Below are positions 1 to 8,369 of a stretch of DNA of 17,647 bases, piece by piece. The notes beneath the pieces are model-generated. The model was not told where the DNA came from, did not search any database, and worked only from the letters and a program-made list of their open reading frames with translations. The translations under genes were made by a program, and so were the position numbers. Each line of letters opens with the position of its first letter. Within the stretch, counting starts at the first letter, position 1. The stretch comes from Rhizobiales bacterium CCH10-E5 (GTDB lineage Bacteria; Pseudomonadota; Alphaproteobacteria; Rhizobiales; Beijerinckiaceae). The stretch is taken from NCBI GenBank assembly GCA_001556125.1, contig LSIG01000049.1, positions 1 to 17,647 on the forward strand, read 5' to 3'.

Positions 1-144
1 GGGATAAGATTCGGCGGACGATCAGTCGGCATTCCGAGGACCAACCCGGGCGGGCGCGTCCCGTTACCGCCGCCACGCCCGTGACCGCCGTGCAGTCGAC
101 CTCATCCGTTTGAGGGACGTGCGATCCCGGTATGCTGGTCTCCC
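1..144. other. Intergenic leader, no gene seen
   Basis: I see no convincing gene here. A stop codon at 82-84 closes the frame of the next gene. A weak promoter-like pair sits just before that gene: TTGAGG at 110-115 and TATGCT at 131-136, spaced 15 bases. If it is used, transcription would start at or next to the ATG at 145 and the message would be nearly leaderless. This is inference from weak matches. Confidence 0.3.
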
Positions 145-1080
145 ATGGGCGTCACCGTCGCAGAAGCCCCGGAGCCGGCCGTGATCAATGCTTGGGCCAT
201 CACCACGAGAGACAACAAGAAGGACGAGAAGGACTGCGATATCGTCTTCAAGCCGGCCGCTGCGCGGCTGCGGGACGCCTATACCGGCGGCTATTCGGAG
301 TTCTCCAATGGCTTGCCTTATCCGCGCAACCGCGACGACCTGCTCAAAAAGATCGAGAATATGGCCGGCGGGCTCGATCTGTTCGCCTATTTCGGGCACG
401 GCTACAACACGCAGCTCGGTGGCCACATCCTGACGCCCGACGACATCAACAAGATGGCGGACGCGCTCAAGCCGAAGCTGAAGCCGGGCGCGAGCGTCGT
501 CTTCTATTCCTGTCTCGCGGGATCGCCGGGTGGGCTGACCACCTCCCTCAACGATCGGATCGGGCTCGGCGTCTGGGTCTATGGCCATACGACGGCCGCG
601 CATTCCTTCAAGAACCCCGACGTGAGCGAGGTCCACAATGGTGACGGCCCGAAATTCAGGTTGTTCGCCAACATGCTGGGCCCCAGCCTCAGGGCCGCCT
701 GGATCGAGTCGCTCACCTACACGGATCTCTGGCTGCGCTTTCCGCTCATGCAGCATGCGGACATCATCAAGGAAGTGAACGCGGTGCGGCTGGTCGGCAC
801 CTGGAGCCTGCCGGGCGGGGCGAAATACGTGTTCGACTGGCCGATCAAGAACGGCACCTACGACACCGAGGCCTCGCTCTGCGTCAATCCCAACGGAACG
901 GTGAAGGATACCGCCGGGCGCACCGGGCGCTGGGAGATCGACGACGATCTCGTGCTGTCCTGGGGCAACCGCGAGGAGATCTGGGCCATGCCGATCGCGC
1001 CGGAAGGGCAGCGCATCAAGAGCGGCGTCGGGGTGGCGAAAAGGATCGCCCGCGGCAAGTTCGGCAAGATCCAGGGGTAA
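145..1080 (+). CDS. Hypothetical protein with caspase/CHAT-like (clan CD) core
   Basis: The protein has 311 residues, no signal peptide and no membrane helix, so it is probably cytoplasmic. I do not recognise a named family. Residues 77-150 look like a clan CD cysteine-peptidase core. A hydrophobic strand ends in FGHG (H85-G86). A helix follows, and then a second strand ends in VVFYSCLAG (C123), with a Gly/Ser-rich turn after it. His-Gly followed by a strand-end Cys is the layout of caspase, CHAT and DUF4347 domains. Residues 214-290 form a separate small beta-rich domain, starting near LVGTWSL and containing GRWEIDDDLVLSWG, that resembles a lipocalin-like barrel. The ATG at 145 is the first start after an in-frame stop at 82. 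No good ribosome binding site is visible; AGGGACG near 113-119 is too far away. The gene ends 25 bases from a convergent gene. The peptidase reading is inference; the reading frame is solid. Confidence 0.75.
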   Translation: MGVTVAEAPEPAVINAWAITTRDNKKDEKDCDIVFKPAAARLRDAYTGGYSEFSNGLPYPRNRDDLLKKIENMAGGLDLFAYFGHGYNTQLGGHILTPDDINKMADALKPKLKPGASVVFYSCLAGSPGGLTTSLNDRIGLGVWVYGHTTAAHSFKNPDVSEVHNGDGPKFRLFANMLGPSLRAAWIESLTYTDLWLRFPLMQHADIIKEVNAVRLVGTWSLPGGAKYVFDWPIKNGTYDTEASLCVNPNGTVKDTAGRTGRWEIDDDLVLSWGNREEIWAMPIAPEGQRIKSGVGVAKRIARGKFGKIQG

Positions 1081-1105
1081 GGCCGGCAGACGGGGCTGCC
1101 CACGC

Positions 1106-1762
1106 TCACTCCACCGTCACCCCCCGCGTCGCCAGCACGCGCAGGCCGCTGACGGGGGCGTCCATGACATAGCGCAGCTCGTAGGCGCCGGGCTGGTCGG
1201 GGCCGTCCAGCGTCGCCTCGACGTTCTCCTGCGGGAAGAAGGACGGGCCTTCCGCCTCGGGGGCGGCGCCGGCCGGGACCAGCACGACGCGGTCGCGCTC
1301 GCCATTGGGGCCGATGCCGCGCACCGGCAGGGCCTGGCCGCGGCCGATGCGGGCCGGTGCGGCCAGCGTCGCCTCCGGCGGCGTGGTGACGAGCGGCTGG
1401 CGCAGCAGGATGACGGGGGCGCCGTCCTGGTCGCGTGTCAGGCGAAGTTCATAGGCGCCGGCCTCGCCCGGCGTCGGCAGGCTGGCCGAGGGGCGGGGGC
1501 CGAGCGGCACCACGACGATGGCGGTCGCGGGCGGGTCACTCGGGCGGGCGATGGCGAGCCGCGCACCCTCCGGCGCGCGGCTGGCGAGCACGCTCAGCGG
1601 CGAGCCGGCCATCACCCGCTGCGAGGCGGAGAGAGCCGGTCCGCCGGGCTGGGGCGGCTTGCGGGCGGTCGCCGGCTGGGCCGGAGCCTGCGCATGGGCC
1701 GAGGCCAGCGCGGCCAGCGGCAGGGCGGCCATTGCCAGCAGGACGAGGCGGCGCCGCCTCAT
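1106..1762 (-). CDS. Secreted protein with two similar beta-rich halves
   Basis: The protein has 218 residues and is not a family I can name. Residues 1-25 are a Sec signal peptide: four arginines, a hydrophobic Leu/Ala core, and a likely AHA-Q cleavage site. A Pro/Ala linker leads to two related segments, about 45-127 and 130-218. Each opens with a hydrophobic strand and ends with the same pattern, GAYELRL...ILLRQPLV in the first and GAYELRYV...VLATRGVTV in the second. That ending resembles short beta-sandwich domains attached to some alphaproteobacterial von Willebrand A proteins, though no such domain is present here. It should act in the periplasm. Its ATG overlaps the stop of the upstream channel gene in an ATGA, so the two are probably translationally coupled and may work together. 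It is convergent with the gene ending at 1080; only a weak GGCAG/CTGCC hairpin (1085-1100) lies between them. Confidence 0.8.
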   Translation of the reverse strand: MRRRRLVLLAMAALPLAALASAHAQAPAQPATARKPPQPGGPALSASQRVMAGSPLSVLASRAPEGARLAIARPSDPPATAIVVVPLGPRPSASLPTPGEAGAYELRLTRDQDGAPVILLRQPLVTTPPEATLAAPARIGRGQALPVRGIGPNGERDRVVLVPAGAAPEAEGPSFFPQENVEATLDGPDQPGAYELRYVMDAPVSGLRVLATRGVTVE

Positions 1763-2922
1763 GCGTCGCGGGCCAGCTTGCGGATATGGCCGGCGAGCTT
1801 CGGGCTGCGCGCGGTCAGCGCCTTGAAGTCGATCTGGTCGAGCACGAGCAGCTTGGTCGGCGCGGTCGCGACGGCGGCGTTGACGCCGGAGGCGTGGCTC
1901 GTGATCGCGACGTCGTCCAGCACCAGCGCCCCGAAGAAATGGCCTTCGTCCAGAATCGTCTTTCCCTCCGGCAGAGCGAGCTCGACCTCGCCGCTGGCGA
2001 CGAAATAAAGCGCCTGCAGCGGCTCGCCGTCATGCGCGACGACGACTCCGTTGCGGACCGTGCGGGCGCGCAGGAACTGCATCACCTCCGCGATCTCGAC
2101 CGCATCGAGTTGGCCGAATAATGGCACCCGCGCGATCATGCTCCAGGTCACGACGAATTCGCGGCGGTGGATCTCCTGCGCGAAGGCGGTGGCGACGATG
2201 CCGACCGGCAGCGCCAGCATGACGAGGCCGAGCACCGCGGTGACGGCGGCGACCGCCTTGCCCGCGGCGGTGATCGGATAGACATCGCCATAGCCGACCG
2301 TGGTCAGGGTGATGATCGCCCACCACATCGCATCCGGAATGGTCCCGAGTTTGTCGGGCTGGGCCTCGCGCTCGACGAGATGCATGACGCTCGCCGTCAT
2401 CAGCATGACGCCCATCAGCACCACGAAACAGGCGAAGAGCGCCTTGCGCTCGGCGTGGAGCGCGGCGGCGAGCGAGGCCATGCCGGGCGAATAGCGGCCG
2501 AGCTTGAAGAAGCGCAGCAGCCGCAGCAGCAGCAGGAAGTGCAGGTCGGCGAGGCCGAGCACGGCGAAGGCGAGCGGCAGCGTCGCCAGCAGATCGACCA
2601 CCGCCGGCAGCGAGGCGGCATAGGTCAGCCGCGCCTTCGCCGGTGTCAGCGACCGGTAGCGCGCATGTTCCGGCGCGACCCAGAGGCGGGCGGCGTATTC
2701 CAGCGCGAAGAGCGCCAGCGAGACGGTTTCGAGCGCGTGGAAGGCCGGGCCGAAACGCTGCGCCAGATCGGGGATCGAATGCAGCACGATCGCCGCGACA
2801 TTGGCGCAGATCAGCAGGACGAGCCCGCGATGGATCGCCTTGGCGACGGGATCGTCGCCCGCGCCATGGTCGAGCCAGAGATGGACCTGCCGCCGCCAAC
2901 CCTTGGGAGCGGCGGCGGTCAT
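1759..2922 (-). CDS. Six-helix potassium channel with degenerate cyclic-nucleotide-binding domain (MloK1-like)
   Basis: The protein (387 residues) is an inner-membrane channel of the voltage-gated/CNG-like K+ family, with the architecture of the Mesorhizobium channel MloK1. S1-S4 span about residues 30-145. S4 carries the spaced arginines of LLLLRLLRFFKLGR (130-143). S5 is about 160-183, the pore helix 195-206, and the K+ selectivity filter TTVGYGD is at 207-213. S6 is about 220-248. A C-linker and a cyclic-nucleotide-binding fold occupy 255-385. The phosphate-binding cassette looks broken: the usual FGE reads FGA (330-332), and the usual Arg before Ala-Thr/Ser is missing from TSHASGV (341-347). 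cAMP gating is therefore doubtful. The start ATG lies 8 bases after the alaS stop, so it may be co-transcribed with alaS, and it overlaps the secreted protein gene by 4 bases. The channel assignment is firm; the ligand, if any, is unknown. Confidence 0.92.
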   Translation of the reverse strand: MTAAAPKGWRRQVHLWLDHGAGDDPVAKAIHRGLVLLICANVAAIVLHSIPDLAQRFGPAFHALETVSLALFALEYAARLWVAPEHARYRSLTPAKARLTYAASLPAVVDLLATLPLAFAVLGLADLHFLLLLRLLRFFKLGRYSPGMASLAAALHAERKALFACFVVLMGVMLMTASVMHLVEREAQPDKLGTIPDAMWWAIITLTTVGYGDVYPITAAGKAVAAVTAVLGLVMLALPVGIVATAFAQEIHRREFVVTWSMIARVPLFGQLDAVEIAEVMQFLRARTVRNGVVVAHDGEPLQALYFVASGEVELALPEGKTILDEGHFFGALVLDDVAITSHASGVNAAVATAPTKLLVLDQIDFKALTARSPKLAGHIRKLARDA

Positions 2923-2930
2923 GGCGGGCC

Positions 2931-5573
2931 TCAGCCCATCGCGGCGGCGACGGCGTCGAGCGCGGCTTGCGCCTTGCTGCCGTCGGGGCCGCCGGCCTGG
3001 GCCATGTCGCGGCGTCCGCCGCCGCCCTTGCCGCCGAGCGCCTCGGAGGCGGCGCGCACCAGCGCGACCGCATCGAAACGGTCCGTCATGTCCGGCGTCA
3101 CGCCGACGACGACGCCGGCCTTGCCATCCTCCGCGACACCGACGATGGCGACGACGCCGGAGCCGATGCGGGCCTTGGCCTCGTCGGCCAGGCTTTTCAG
3201 ATCCTTCATCTCGACGCCGGTGACGGCGCGGGCGAGCAGCTTCGTGCCGGCGATCTCCTGGACCGGGTCCTGCGCTTCGCCGCCGCCGCCCATGGCGAGT
3301 TTCTTGCGGGCGTCGGACAGCTCGCGCTCGAGCTTGCGGCGCTCTTCGATCAGCGCGGCGAGACGCGGGCCGGCCTCATGGGCGGGCACCTTGAGCAGGC
3401 TGGCGAGCCCGTCGAGCAGACGCGACTCGGTGTTGAGCCGCAGGCGGGCGCCGTTGCCGGTCATCGCCTCGAGGCGGCGCACGCCGGCTGCGACCGCGCT
3501 CTCGCCGACGACGCTGACGAGGCCGATATCGCCGGTGCGGCCGGCATGGGTGCCGCCGCAGAGCTCGACCGAGAAGGCGCGGCCGGTGGCGTTCGTGCCC
3601 ATCGAGACGACGCGGACCTCGTCGCCATATTTCTCGCCGAAGAGGGCGCGGGCGCCGGAGGCGATGGCCTCGTCGACGCTCATCAGCCGGGTCGAGACCG
3701 GCTCGTTCCTGAGCACGATGGCGTTGGCGATCTCCTCGACCTCGCGCAGCTCCTCATCCGAAATCGGCTTGGGATGCGAGAAGTCGAAGCGCAGGCGCTC
3801 GGGCGAGACCAGCGAGCCCTTCTGCGCGACATGGTCGCCGAGCACGAGGCGCAGGGCCTCGTGCAGCAGATGGGTGGCGGAGTGGTTGGCGCGGATCGCG
3901 GTGCGGCGGGCATGGTCGACCGTCAGTTCGACGGCGGCGCCGCGCTTCAGCGTGCCCTCCTTGACCGTGACGGCGTGGGCGAAGACATCGCCGAGCTTCT
4001 TCTGGACGTCGCCGACCTCAGCCAGGAAGCCGGCGCCCCGGACCGTGCCGGCATCGCCGACCTGGCCGCCGGATTCGCCGTAGAACGGCGTCTGGTTGAC
4101 GATCATCAGCCCGCTCTCGCCGGCGGCAAGCGTCTCGACCTCGGCATTGTCGCGGATCAGCGCGGTGATGACGCCCTCGGCGGTCTCGGTGTCGTAGCCG
4201 AGGAATTCGGTGGCGCCGAGCCTGTCACGCAGCGGGAACCAGAGCTTCTCGGTGGCGGCCTCGCCGGTGCCGGCCCAGGCGGCGCGCGCCTTGGCCTTCT
4301 GCTGCTGCATGGCGGCATCGAAGCCCTCCGTGTCGACGGTGACGCCGCGCGCGCGCAGCGCGTCCTGCGTCAGGTCGAGCGGGAAGCCGTAGGTGTCGTA
4401 GAGCGTAAAGGCGACCTCGCCCTTGAGGCTCTGGCCGGCGGTCAGGTCCTTCGCGGCGTCGTCGAGCAGGGTCAGGCCGCGGGCGAGCGTGGTGCGGAAG
4501 CGGGTTTCCTCGAGCATCAGCGTCTCGGAGATCAGTGCCTCGGCGCGCAGCAGCTCGGGATAGGCGCGGCCCATCTCGCGGGTCAGCACCGGCACGAGGC
4601 GGTGCAGCAGCGGCTCCCTGGCGCCGAGGAGCTGCGCATGGCGCATGCCGCGGCGCATGATCCGGCGCAGCACATAGCCGCGGCCCTCGTTCGAGGGCAG
4701 CACGCCATCGGCGATCAGGAAGGCGGAGCAGCGCAGATGGTCGGCGATGACGCGGTGGCTCGCCTTCATCGGCCCGTCGGAGGGGACATTGGTGAGGTCG
4801 GCGATGGCGGAGATCAGCGCCGCGAACAGGTCGATCGCATAATTGTCATGGGTGCCCTGGAGCACGGCGGCGATGCGTTCCAACCCCATGCCGGTGTCGA
4901 TCGAGGGGCGAGGCAGGTTGGTTCGAACGCCGCCCGCCGCCTCCTCATACTGCATGAAGACCAGGTTCCAGATCTCGATGAAGCGGTCGCCATCCTCGTC
5001 GGGCGAGCCGGGCGGGCCGCCGGGGATGTGGTCGCCATGGTCGTAGAAGATCTCGGAGCAGGGGCCGCAGGGGCCGGTGTCGCCCATGCGCCAGAAATTG
5101 TCCGAGGTCGGGATGCGGATGATGCGGGAGTCGGGCAGGCCGGCGATCTTCTTCCAGAGGCCGTGCGCCTCGTCGTCCTCGGAGAAGACGGTGACGGTCA
5201 GCTTCTCCTTGGGCAGGCCGAATTCGCGGGTGACCAGCGTCCAGGCATGGCTGATCGCCTGTTCCTTGAAATAGTCGCCGAAGGAGAAATTCCCCAGCAT
5301 CTCGAAGAAGGTGTGGTGGCGGGCGGTGTAGCCGACATTGTCGAGGTCGTTGTGCTTGCCGCCGGCGCGGACGCATTTCTGCGCGGTGGTGGCCCGGACG
5401 TAAGGCCGCTTCTCCTGGCCGGTGAAGACGTTCTTGAACTGCACCATGCCCGAATTGGCGAACATCAGCGTCGGGTCGTTGCGCGGCACGAGCGGGCTCG
5501 ACGCCACCACCTCATGGCCCTGGCCCTTGAAGTAGTCGAGGAAGGTGGACCGGATTTCGTTGACGCCGCTCAT
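2931..5573 (-). CDS. alaS: Alanyl-tRNA synthetase
   Basis: This class II synthetase charges tRNA-Ala with alanine in the cytoplasm and edits Ser/Gly mischarging. Its 880 residues match the usual full length. The catalytic domain (about 1-240) shows motif 1 around [20 protein letters not shown], motif 2 with [19 protein letters not shown] (58-76), and motif 3 with GMGLERIA (228-235). A helical tRNA-recognition domain follows (about 245-460), including [13 protein letters not shown]. The editing domain (about 550-710) has the zinc ligands H564 and H568 (HSATH) and C672 and H676 (CGGTH). A coiled segment (735-760) leads to the C-Ala domain, which ends in the conserved GGKGGGG...DMAQAGG region (847-862). 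No clear Shine-Dalgarno precedes the ATG. The leader holds a small hairpin, and the gene lies downstream of recA on the same strand, a common neighbourhood. Confidence 0.99.
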   Translation of the reverse strand: MSGVNEIRSTFLDYFKGQGHEVVASSPLVPRNDPTLMFANSGMVQFKNVFTGQEKRPYVRATTAQKCVRAGGKHNDLDNVGYTARHHTFFEMLGNFSFGDYFKEQAISHAWTLVTREFGLPKEKLTVTVFSEDDEAHGLWKKIAGLPDSRIIRIPTSDNFWRMGDTGPCGPCSEIFYDHGDHIPGGPPGSPDEDGDRFIEIWNLVFMQYEEAAGGVRTNLPRPSIDTGMGLERIAAVLQGTHDNYAIDLFAALISAIADLTNVPSDGPMKASHRVIADHLRCSAFLIADGVLPSNEGRGYVLRRIMRRGMRHAQLLGAREPLLHRLVPVLTREMGRAYPELLRAEALISETLMLEETRFRTTLARGLTLLDDAAKDLTAGQSLKGEVAFTLYDTYGFPLDLTQDALRARGVTVDTEGFDAAMQQQKAKARAAWAGTGEAATEKLWFPLRDRLGATEFLGYDTETAEGVITALIRDNAEVETLAAGESGLMIVNQTPFYGESGGQVGDAGTVRGAGFLAEVGDVQKKLGDVFAHAVTVKEGTLKRGAAVELTVDHARRTAIRANHSATHLLHEALRLVLGDHVAQKGSLVSPERLRFDFSHPKPISDEELREVEEIANAIVLRNEPVSTRLMSVDEAIASGARALFGEKYGDEVRVVSMGTNATGRAFSVELCGGTHAGRTGDIGLVSVVGESAVAAGVRRLEAMTGNGARLRLNTESRLLDGLASLLKVPAHEAGPRLAALIEERRKLERELSDARKKLAMGGGGEAQDPVQEIAGTKLLARAVTGVEMKDLKSLADEAKARIGSGVVAIVGVAEDGKAGVVVGVTPDMTDRFDAVALVRAASEALGGKGGGGRRDMAQAGGPDGSKAQAALDAVAAAMG

Positions 5574-5599
5574 CGCTGTTCGAACTCTTGGCTATCGGG

Positions 5600-5614
5600 C
5601 TGCCCTCCGGGCAG
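5600..5614 (-). other. Small hairpin in alaS leader
   Basis: CTGCCC (5600-5605) and GGGCAG (5609-5614) form a perfect 6-base stem with a 3-base loop, 27 bases upstream of the alaS ATG. No T-run follows on either strand, so it is not a standard terminator. It could shape the alaS leader RNA. Nothing in the sequence proves a role. Confidence 0.35.
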
Positions 5615-5697
5615 GGCCGGCGGTTTCAAGCGTTCTAGTGAGGCGGCCTGCCGCTGTCGAGAGAGTGAAGAGCGCAAGGCGTTGAGCCCAAACGACA

Positions 5698-5721
5698 ACG
5701 GGCGACCCGAGGGCCGCCCGT
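5698..5721 (-). terminator. Probable recA transcription terminator
   Basis: ACGGGCG (5698-5704) and CGCCCGT (5715-5721) pair as a perfect 7-base stem, with further CC/GG pairing inside. On the minus strand, downstream of recA, the stem is preceded by an A-rich stretch (ACGAAAC) and followed by the interrupted T-run TGTCGTTT. It lies about 145 bases past the recA stop and 125 bases before the alaS start, so it should separate the two transcripts. The imperfect T-run lowers certainty. Confidence 0.6.
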
Positions 5722-5732
5722 GTTTCGTGTGA

Positions 5733-5846
5733 CGTCATTCTCGGGCGAAGCGCTCGGGTCCGATCTTTGATCGGCCTAAGGATAAACTCAGCGGAGGCCC
5801 GAGAACCTTTCGGCAGGAGATGCTCGGGTCAAGCCCCAGCATGACG
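5733..5846. repeat. Composite palindromic (REP/BIME-like) repeat
   Basis: The segment is bounded by CGTCAT (5733-5738) and its inverse ATGACG (5841-5846). Three inverted pairs lie inside. TTCTCGGGC (5738-5746) pairs with GCCCGAGAA (5797-5805). CCGATC TTT GATCGG is a tight hairpin at 5760-5774. At 5820-5842, ATGCT/AGCAT arms plus an inner CCC/GGG flank a short loop. Two GTCAT-headed units facing each other is the design of bacterial interspersed palindromic elements. The right unit resembles the element at 8211-8270. No protein is encoded. Confidence 0.6.
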
Positions 5847-5864
5847 CGAGGTGGGAGTCTCGGC

Positions 5865-6950
5865 TCAGGCCTCGCCCTCGTCGAGATCATCCGCCGTCGG
5901 GGTCGCCTGGTCGAGGATGCGTTCGGCGACGAGGCCGGAATTCTGGCGGATCGTGGCCTCGATCTTGGCCGCGACCTCGGGATTGGCCTTGAGGAAGCTC
6001 TTGGCGTTCTCGCGGCCCTGACCGAGGCGCTGGCTGTCGAACGAGAACCAGGCGCCCGACTTCTCGACCATGCCGGCCTTGACGCCGAGATCGATCAGCT
6101 CGCCGACCTTGGAGATGCCCTCGCCGAACATGATGTCGAACTCGACCTGCTTGAAGGGCGGCGCGACCTTGTTCTTGACGACCTTGACGCGGACCTGGTT
6201 GCCGGTGGCCTCGTCGCGCTCCTTCAGCGTCGAGACGCGGCGGATGTCGAGGCGCACGGAGGCGTAGAACTTCAGTGCGTTGCCGCCGGTCGTCGTCTCC
6301 GGCGAGCCGTACATCACGCCGATCTTCATGCGGATCTGGTTGATGAAGATGACCATGCAGTTCGAGCGCGAGATCGAGGCGGTCAGCTTGCGCAGGGCCT
6401 GGCTCATCAGGCGGGCCTGCAGGCCGGGCTGGACATCGCCCATCTCGCCCTCGATCTCGGCGCGCGGGGTGAGGGCTGCGACCGAGTCGACGACCAGCAC
6501 GTCGATCGCGCCGGAGCGGACGAGGGTGTCGGTGATCTCGAGCGCCTGCTCGCCGGTGTCGGGCTGGGAGATCAACAGGTCGTCGAGATTGACGCCGAGC
6601 TTGCGGGCATAGACCGGATCGAGCGCGTGCTCGGCATCGACGAAGGCGCAGACGCCGCCCTTCTTCTGGGCTTCCGCGATGGTGTGCAGCGCCAGCGTGG
6701 TCTTGCCGGAGCTTTCCGGTCCGTAGATCTCGATGACGCGGCCGCGCGGCAGGCCGCCGACGCCGAGCGCGATGTCGAGGCCGAGCGAGCCGGTGGAGAC
6801 GGTCTCGATCTCGATCGCCTGCTGGTTCTTGCCCAGGCGCATGATCGAGCCCTTGCCGAAGGCGCGTTCGATCTGCGAGAGCGCCGCATCGAGCGCCTTG
6901 GCCTTGTCCATCGAGGACCCTTCCACGAGTTTGAGATTCGCCTGACTCAC
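5865..6950 (-). CDS. recA: Recombinase RecA
   Basis: RecA forms ATP-dependent filaments on single-stranded DNA, performs strand exchange, and triggers LexA self-cleavage in the SOS response. The protein has 361 residues, normal for alphaproteobacteria. Visible motifs are Walker [10 protein letters not shown] (77-85), the catalytic Glu region VDAEHALDP (104-112), Walker [11 protein letters not shown] (151-160), DNA-binding loop L1 around EGEMGD (167-172), and loop L2 in [14 protein letters not shown] (214-227). The tail is acidic (DDLDEGEA). The start codon is GTG at 6950, supported by TAAGGAG 8 bases upstream; the next in-frame ATG (residue 14) has no comparable site. A LexA-type operator lies about 87 bases upstream. 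recX is not next to it: the intergenic repeat and alaS follow. The upstream neighbour is divergent. Confidence 0.99.
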   Translation of the reverse strand: MSQANLKLVEGSSMDKAKALDAALSQIERAFGKGSIMRLGKNQQAIEIETVSTGSLGLDIALGVGGLPRGRVIEIYGPESSGKTTLALHTIAEAQKKGGVCAFVDAEHALDPVYARKLGVNLDDLLISQPDTGEQALEITDTLVRSGAIDVLVVDSVAALTPRAEIEGEMGDVQPGLQARLMSQALRKLTASISRSNCMVIFINQIRMKIGVMYGSPETTTGGNALKFYASVRLDIRRVSTLKERDEATGNQVRVKVVKNKVAPPFKQVEFDIMFGEGISKVGELIDLGVKAGMVEKSGAWFSFDSQRLGQGRENAKSFLKANPEVAAKIEATIRQNSGLVAERILDQATPTADDLDEGEA

Positions 6951-6958
6951 GATCTGCG

Positions 6959-6965
6959 CTCCTTA
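6959..6965 (-). promoter_or_regulatory. recA ribosome binding site
   Basis: TAAGGAG on the minus strand ends 8 bases before the GTG at 6950. It decides in favour of this GTG start. Confidence 0.85.
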
Positions 6966-7030
6966 TGGCAGGGGCACGGGGACATCTCAATCCGCGCCGG
7001 TGAGCGAGAATGGTCATGGTTTGTTCTCCC

Positions 7031-7051
7031 GCGCAAGTTCTTTCTTCGTTC
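7031..7051 (-). promoter_or_regulatory. SOS (LexA) box of recA with possible -35
   Basis: On the plus strand, 7037-7051 reads GTTC-TTTCTTC-GTTC, the exact GTTC-N7-GTTC operator of alphaproteobacterial LexA (GAAC-N7-GAAC on the recA strand). Directly downstream on the minus strand is TTGCGC (7031-7036), a possible -35 element. The matching -10, near 7008-7013, is weak. A further GTTC at 7023-7026 is out of phase (10-base spacing). Position and direction fit LexA repression of recA. The box could also affect the divergent peptidase gene. Confidence 0.85.
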
Positions 7052-7145
7052 TCGTTTCGCGCCTGCTGACAGGAGATGGCAGGAGGGTCTAGGAGAGGGG
7101 ATAAGCCGCGGCGAAGGCCTCGGCGCCGACCGGAGACGAGGTGAC

Positions 7146-8174
7146 ATGAACAGGCGCGCGCGTGACTTCGGGCTGATCTGCGGGAGCCTGCCGTCGGGGC
7201 CGCTGAATGCGATCACCGACGTCGCCGGCGTGCGCGTCGGCCATCGCAGCCTGCGCGAGGGAAACATTCTCACGGGCTTCACCGCGGTACTGCCGCATGA
7301 GGGCGATCTTTTCCGCGAGAAGCTGCGGGCCGGATGCGACGTCATCAACGGCTTCGGCAAGAGCGCAGGGCTGGTGCAGCTCGCCGAGCTCGGCCAGATC
7401 GAGACGCCGATCCTGCTCGGCAACACCTTTTCGGTCGGCACCGGCTTCGATGCGCTGGTTGGCCGGGCGCTGGCGGCCAATCCCGAGATCGGCCGCGAGA
7501 CCGGCACGGTCAATCCGCTGGTGCTGGAGTGCAATGACGGGTTCCTGTCGGATATCCGGGCGCGGGCCCTGACCGAGGCCGATGCGTTCGCGGCTCTCGA
7601 TGCCGCGGCGAGCGGGCCGGTGACGGAAGGGGCGGTCGGCGCCGGCTCGGGGATGAGCGCCTTCGGCTTCAAGGGCGGCATCGGCACGGCCTCGCGGCTG
7701 ATGCGGCTGGACGGCCGGGACTTCACGCTGGGCGTGCTCGTGCTCGCCAATTTCGGCAATGCCGGCGATCTCGTGCTGCCGGACGGGCGCCGGCCCGTGC
7801 CGCCGGTGCCGACTCCTGCCGCGCCCGAGCGCGGCTCGGTGATCATCGTGCTCGCGACCGATCTGCCGCTGGAATCACGGCAGTTGAGTCGGGTGGCGCG
7901 GCGCTGCGGCGCGGGGCTGGCGCGGCTCGGCGCCTTCTGGGGCCATGGCAGTGGCGATATCGCGGTCGCCTTCAGCACGGCGGGTCGCATCGCCCATCAC
8001 GAGACAGCCGATCTCCTGCCGATGACGATGCTCAATGAGAGCCGGATCGACGGGCCGTTCCGCGCCGCGGCGGAGGCGACGCAGGAGGCGGTTGTGAACG
8101 CGATGCTGGCGGCGCCGGCCGTCATCGGGCGCGACGGCCACAGACGGCCCTCGCTGGCGGATGCGCTCGGCTGA
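7146..8174 (+). CDS. P1 family (S58, DmpA-like) self-processing aminopeptidase
   Basis: The protein has 342 residues. DmpA/BapA enzymes cut themselves between a Gly and a Ser, and the freed N-terminal Ser becomes the nucleophile for hydrolysing N-terminal residues, D-amino-acid amides or beta-peptides. The family start [13 protein letters not shown] is at 21-33. [11 protein letters not shown] is at 130-140 and [20 protein letters not shown] at 161-180. The cleavage site G230-S231 sits in [28 protein letters not shown] (267-279) supplies further active-site residues. There is no signal peptide, so it should be cytoplasmic. The frame is open far upstream, but the upstream part is antisense to recA. 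The ATG at 7146, with GAGG just before it, gives the family's normal N-terminus. It is divergent from recA across 195 bases that hold the SOS box. The actual substrate cannot be told from sequence. Confidence 0.93.
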   Translation: MNRRARDFGLICGSLPSGPLNAITDVAGVRVGHRSLREGNILTGFTAVLPHEGDLFREKLRAGCDVINGFGKSAGLVQLAELGQIETPILLGNTFSVGTGFDALVGRALAANPEIGRETGTVNPLVLECNDGFLSDIRARALTEADAFAALDAAASGPVTEGAVGAGSGMSAFGFKGGIGTASRLMRLDGRDFTLGVLVLANFGNAGDLVLPDGRRPVPPVPTPAAPERGSVIIVLATDLPLESRQLSRVARRCGAGLARLGAFWGHGSGDIAVAFSTAGRIAHHETADLLPMTMLNESRIDGPFRAAAEATQEAVVNAMLAAPAVIGRDGHRRPSLADALG

Positions 8175-8210
8175 GCGTCAGTGCGTAAAGCTTGATCTCG
8201 GAACCACCGC

Positions 8211-8270
8211 CGTCATCCCGGACTTGCCCCGGGATCCATCGGAGGGCTCCGGAACTCTCCGATGGATTCC
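8211..8270. repeat. REP-like palindromic repeat with two alternative hairpins
   Basis: The element begins CGTCATCCCGG. Hairpin 1 pairs ATCCCGG (8215-8221) with CCGGGAT (8229-8235). Hairpin 2 pairs ATCCATCGGAG (8234-8244) with CTCCGATGGAT (8257-8267), a perfect 11-base stem with a 12-base loop that extends to 14 pairs as RNA with one G-U. The two share bases 8229-8235 and cannot form fully at once. It lies between two convergent genes, so it may also limit read-through, but no T-run follows. Its head resembles the right unit of the 5733-5846 element. Confidence 0.6.
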
Positions 8271-8369
8271 GGATTGGCGCGGCTGTCTCCACCCGTCACC
8301 GCCTGCACCGTGGTAAGTGGCGCTTCAACTGGACAGGGCTTGGCGGGACGGGGCCATCCGCGCCCCCGC

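Noticed and set aside
2167..4083. A 638-codon plus-strand frame
   Set aside because: It is antisense to the channel and alaS genes, with Ser/Arg/Pro-rich low-complexity translation and no recognisable domain.
2643..5732. A 1029-codon open frame on the plus strand
   Set aside because: It is antisense to alaS along nearly all its length. Its composition (Gly/Ala/Asp/Arg-rich, no domain) is what GC-rich codon bias produces opposite a real gene.
5820..7145. Upstream extension of the DmpA-like peptidase frame
   Set aside because: This part is antisense to recA and crosses the SOS operator. The family's normal N-terminus begins at the ATG at 7146.
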